Part shown: one piece after another, positions 62,814-64,000 of the stretch | Layout of the letters: each line of letters begins with the position of its first letter | Position numbering within the stretch: position 1 is the first letter of the stretch | Origin: Agapetus fuscipes | Lineage: Eukaryota > Arthropoda > Insecta > Trichoptera > Glossosomatidae | Assembly (NCBI GenBank): GCA_951799405.1 | Contig: OX637339.1 | Span: 10,850,001-10,914,000 of the forward strand | Length of the DNA stretch: 64,000 nt | Reading direction: 5' to 3' | Made by a program: the position numbers and the translations under genes | The notes under the pieces: generated by a model | Told to the model about the DNA's origin: nothing | What the model saw: the letters and a program-made list of their open reading frames with translations, nothing else | The model's database searches: none

Positions 62814-63517
62814 ATAATTCTGTAATCCAGAATATAAGGCTTAAAAACACACAAAAGAAAGAAAAACAGTTTTTTTTTAAATATATACCTATTTTTGGCG
62901 ACATTTTGAAATTCTTATCTATCAGGTAAATAATCAATAAATACGCCAATGTCACTTATCTTTTAATACCATAAAATTTAAGAAACTATTTAAAAAAACG
63001 ACTTGTTTAGAGTGCTCTGAAATGAATAAAGTTCCTGGTAAATCCGCCCTTTTTTAAACTTTTCCTCTTCTTGGTTTTCCTCCCTTTTAAATGAGTACAT
63101 TAATGACTAATCTTTTTTATGTTTTTTTATTTCTATATACTCGTATGTAGGGACCTATGCCCATTTTTTATTCCATTTCTCCATAAGCTAGTTGGTCACT
63201 GGGTTATCCCGACCTATGTAGATAAGACTTCGGGAACTTCCTGTGTAGTAAAGTTGCGAGATAATCTATGGAATATTATTTCATCAGGTCACTAGTACAT
63301 TTTAAACCTATCTATTGTACCTATGGGACGACTACTCCCTTTTCCCAGAAAACTACTCGTATAACCCATTAATTTCGCACATTGCATTGAGGTTAGTAAG
63401 CTTCCGCGAATATTGTTTGCTTGCTGATTTCTAGGAAATGTTTTGATGCTAAATTTTATTGTTTTTAGGGCGGTTATATCTACGCCCTAAAATTTAGAAA
63501 AGTTAATTTATTTATTG
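62814..63517. other. No gene seen
   Basis: AT-rich, unassigned. Confidence 0.45.
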
Positions 63518-63783
63518 TTCCTTAATATATCTACCTATAGGTTGGTAAGAGGCTTACCACCTATAGATACTATAAAAATATATTCTCTTAGCCAATATCG
63601 GCCATGTTTCAGGAAAGGTTGGCAAAAGATGCACGGTTTATGTTAATTTGAGATTTGGATTTATATTTTTAAGAACACATGCAGCATTTGTAAGCGTGAC
63701 CTTACACGGGTCTGCTTGTGGGTGTGATTTTATATGGATAGTAAATGTTAATGAATCTTTGCAACTTAGATGATATATTATAG
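63518..63783 (+). repeat. 3' module, diverged, start preserved
   Basis: GTTCCTTAATATATCTACCT, then ATAGGTTGGTAAGAGGCTTA. CATGTTTCAGG remains of the hairpin. It ends TTTGCAACTTAGATGATATA. Confidence 0.75.
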
Positions 63784-64000
63784 AACATGCTTTCGCTCAT
63801 GCGGTCTACATGGTCCCTTCAGAACCGTATCCTCTTCCTACTCCAAAAAGTTGCCTAAAATATATTTATTAATTTAGAACTTGTTAATTAATTTCTGTTT
63901 TTGTAGGTAGCTTCGTAATTGAGTAGTAGTTTAGTTTAGTAGGTTCACATGCCAGTTGGGGAGGCCAGTAAGCAAGTTGTAATTAATAATGCAAGTGAAT
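63784..64000. other. No gene; short shared repeat at 63790-63845
   Basis: GGTCTACATGGTCCCTTCAG, then AACCGTATCCTCTTCCTACT, matches 49849-49905. The rest is unassigned to the window edge. Confidence 0.4.

Overview
The window looks like a gene-poor, AT-rich stretch of an insect nuclear genome. A lepidopteran is my best guess, from the abundance of TAGGTACCTAC-type words, the RTE-clade and CR1/Jockey-group retrotransposons and the tRNA-derived SINEs. I recognise no host protein-coding gene, real tRNA or rRNA gene, and nothing bacterial or viral. Almost everything I can explain is transposable elements of very different ages, many nested in each other.

The dominant component is an RTE-clade LINE, called RTE-A here. 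Its best copy (30955-33042) is 5'-truncated and lacks the endonuclease, but keeps a 566-aa reverse-transcriptase ORF. Seven shorter copies carry only the C-terminus of the ORF plus the 3' UTR (18118, 36521, 42511 minus, 46433, 48708, 51732, 53812). The last ~250 bp of that 3' UTR, called the 3' module, starts at TTCCTTGACTTATAGG and ends in (GATTA)n or (TATAGAT)n. It recurs on both strands about 45 times across the window, and many solitary copies begin at the same 5' position. That is unexpected for random 5' truncation and suggests a SINE-like unit mobilised by the LINE.

The best-preserved element is a non-LTR retrotransposon at 10263-15192 (minus strand). It has an open ORF1 (coiled coil plus three zinc knuckles), an open ORF2 (AP-type endonuclease plus reverse transcriptase), a poly(A) tail and a 6-bp target-site duplication, and it sits inside a copy of the 3' module. 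A different, 5'-truncated CR1/Jockey-type copy lies at 41351-42003. C-terminal scraps of several other RT lineages occur at 6714, 6955, 17835, 23955, 39251, 40248, 48228, 53447 and 54700. Three tRNA-derived SINE families (A, B, C) are scattered throughout, with A and B boxes visible in the best copies.

DNA transposons: a hAT element at 15906-17364 (8-bp duplication, 9-bp inverted repeats, decayed ZMYM-like transposase) contains a nested TTA-duplicating MITE. Two more TTA-duplicating MITEs lie at 2040-2462 (inside a 3' module) and 56932-57366 (containing one). A foldback element is at 26342-26463, and a small family has GGCCCGGTATTTTCAAC ends. Two hammerhead-ribozyme-like motifs (34153-34200 plus, 44520-44554 minus) and two large palindromes (24114-24179, 57504-57681) may be remnants of Penelope-like elements, but that is inference. 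Repeat-free stretches (notably 4256-6690, 8533-9300, 29801-30954, 57682-60329) show nothing I can assign to a gene. All repeat names (RTE-A, RTE-B, SINE-A/B/C, module) are local labels, not database names.
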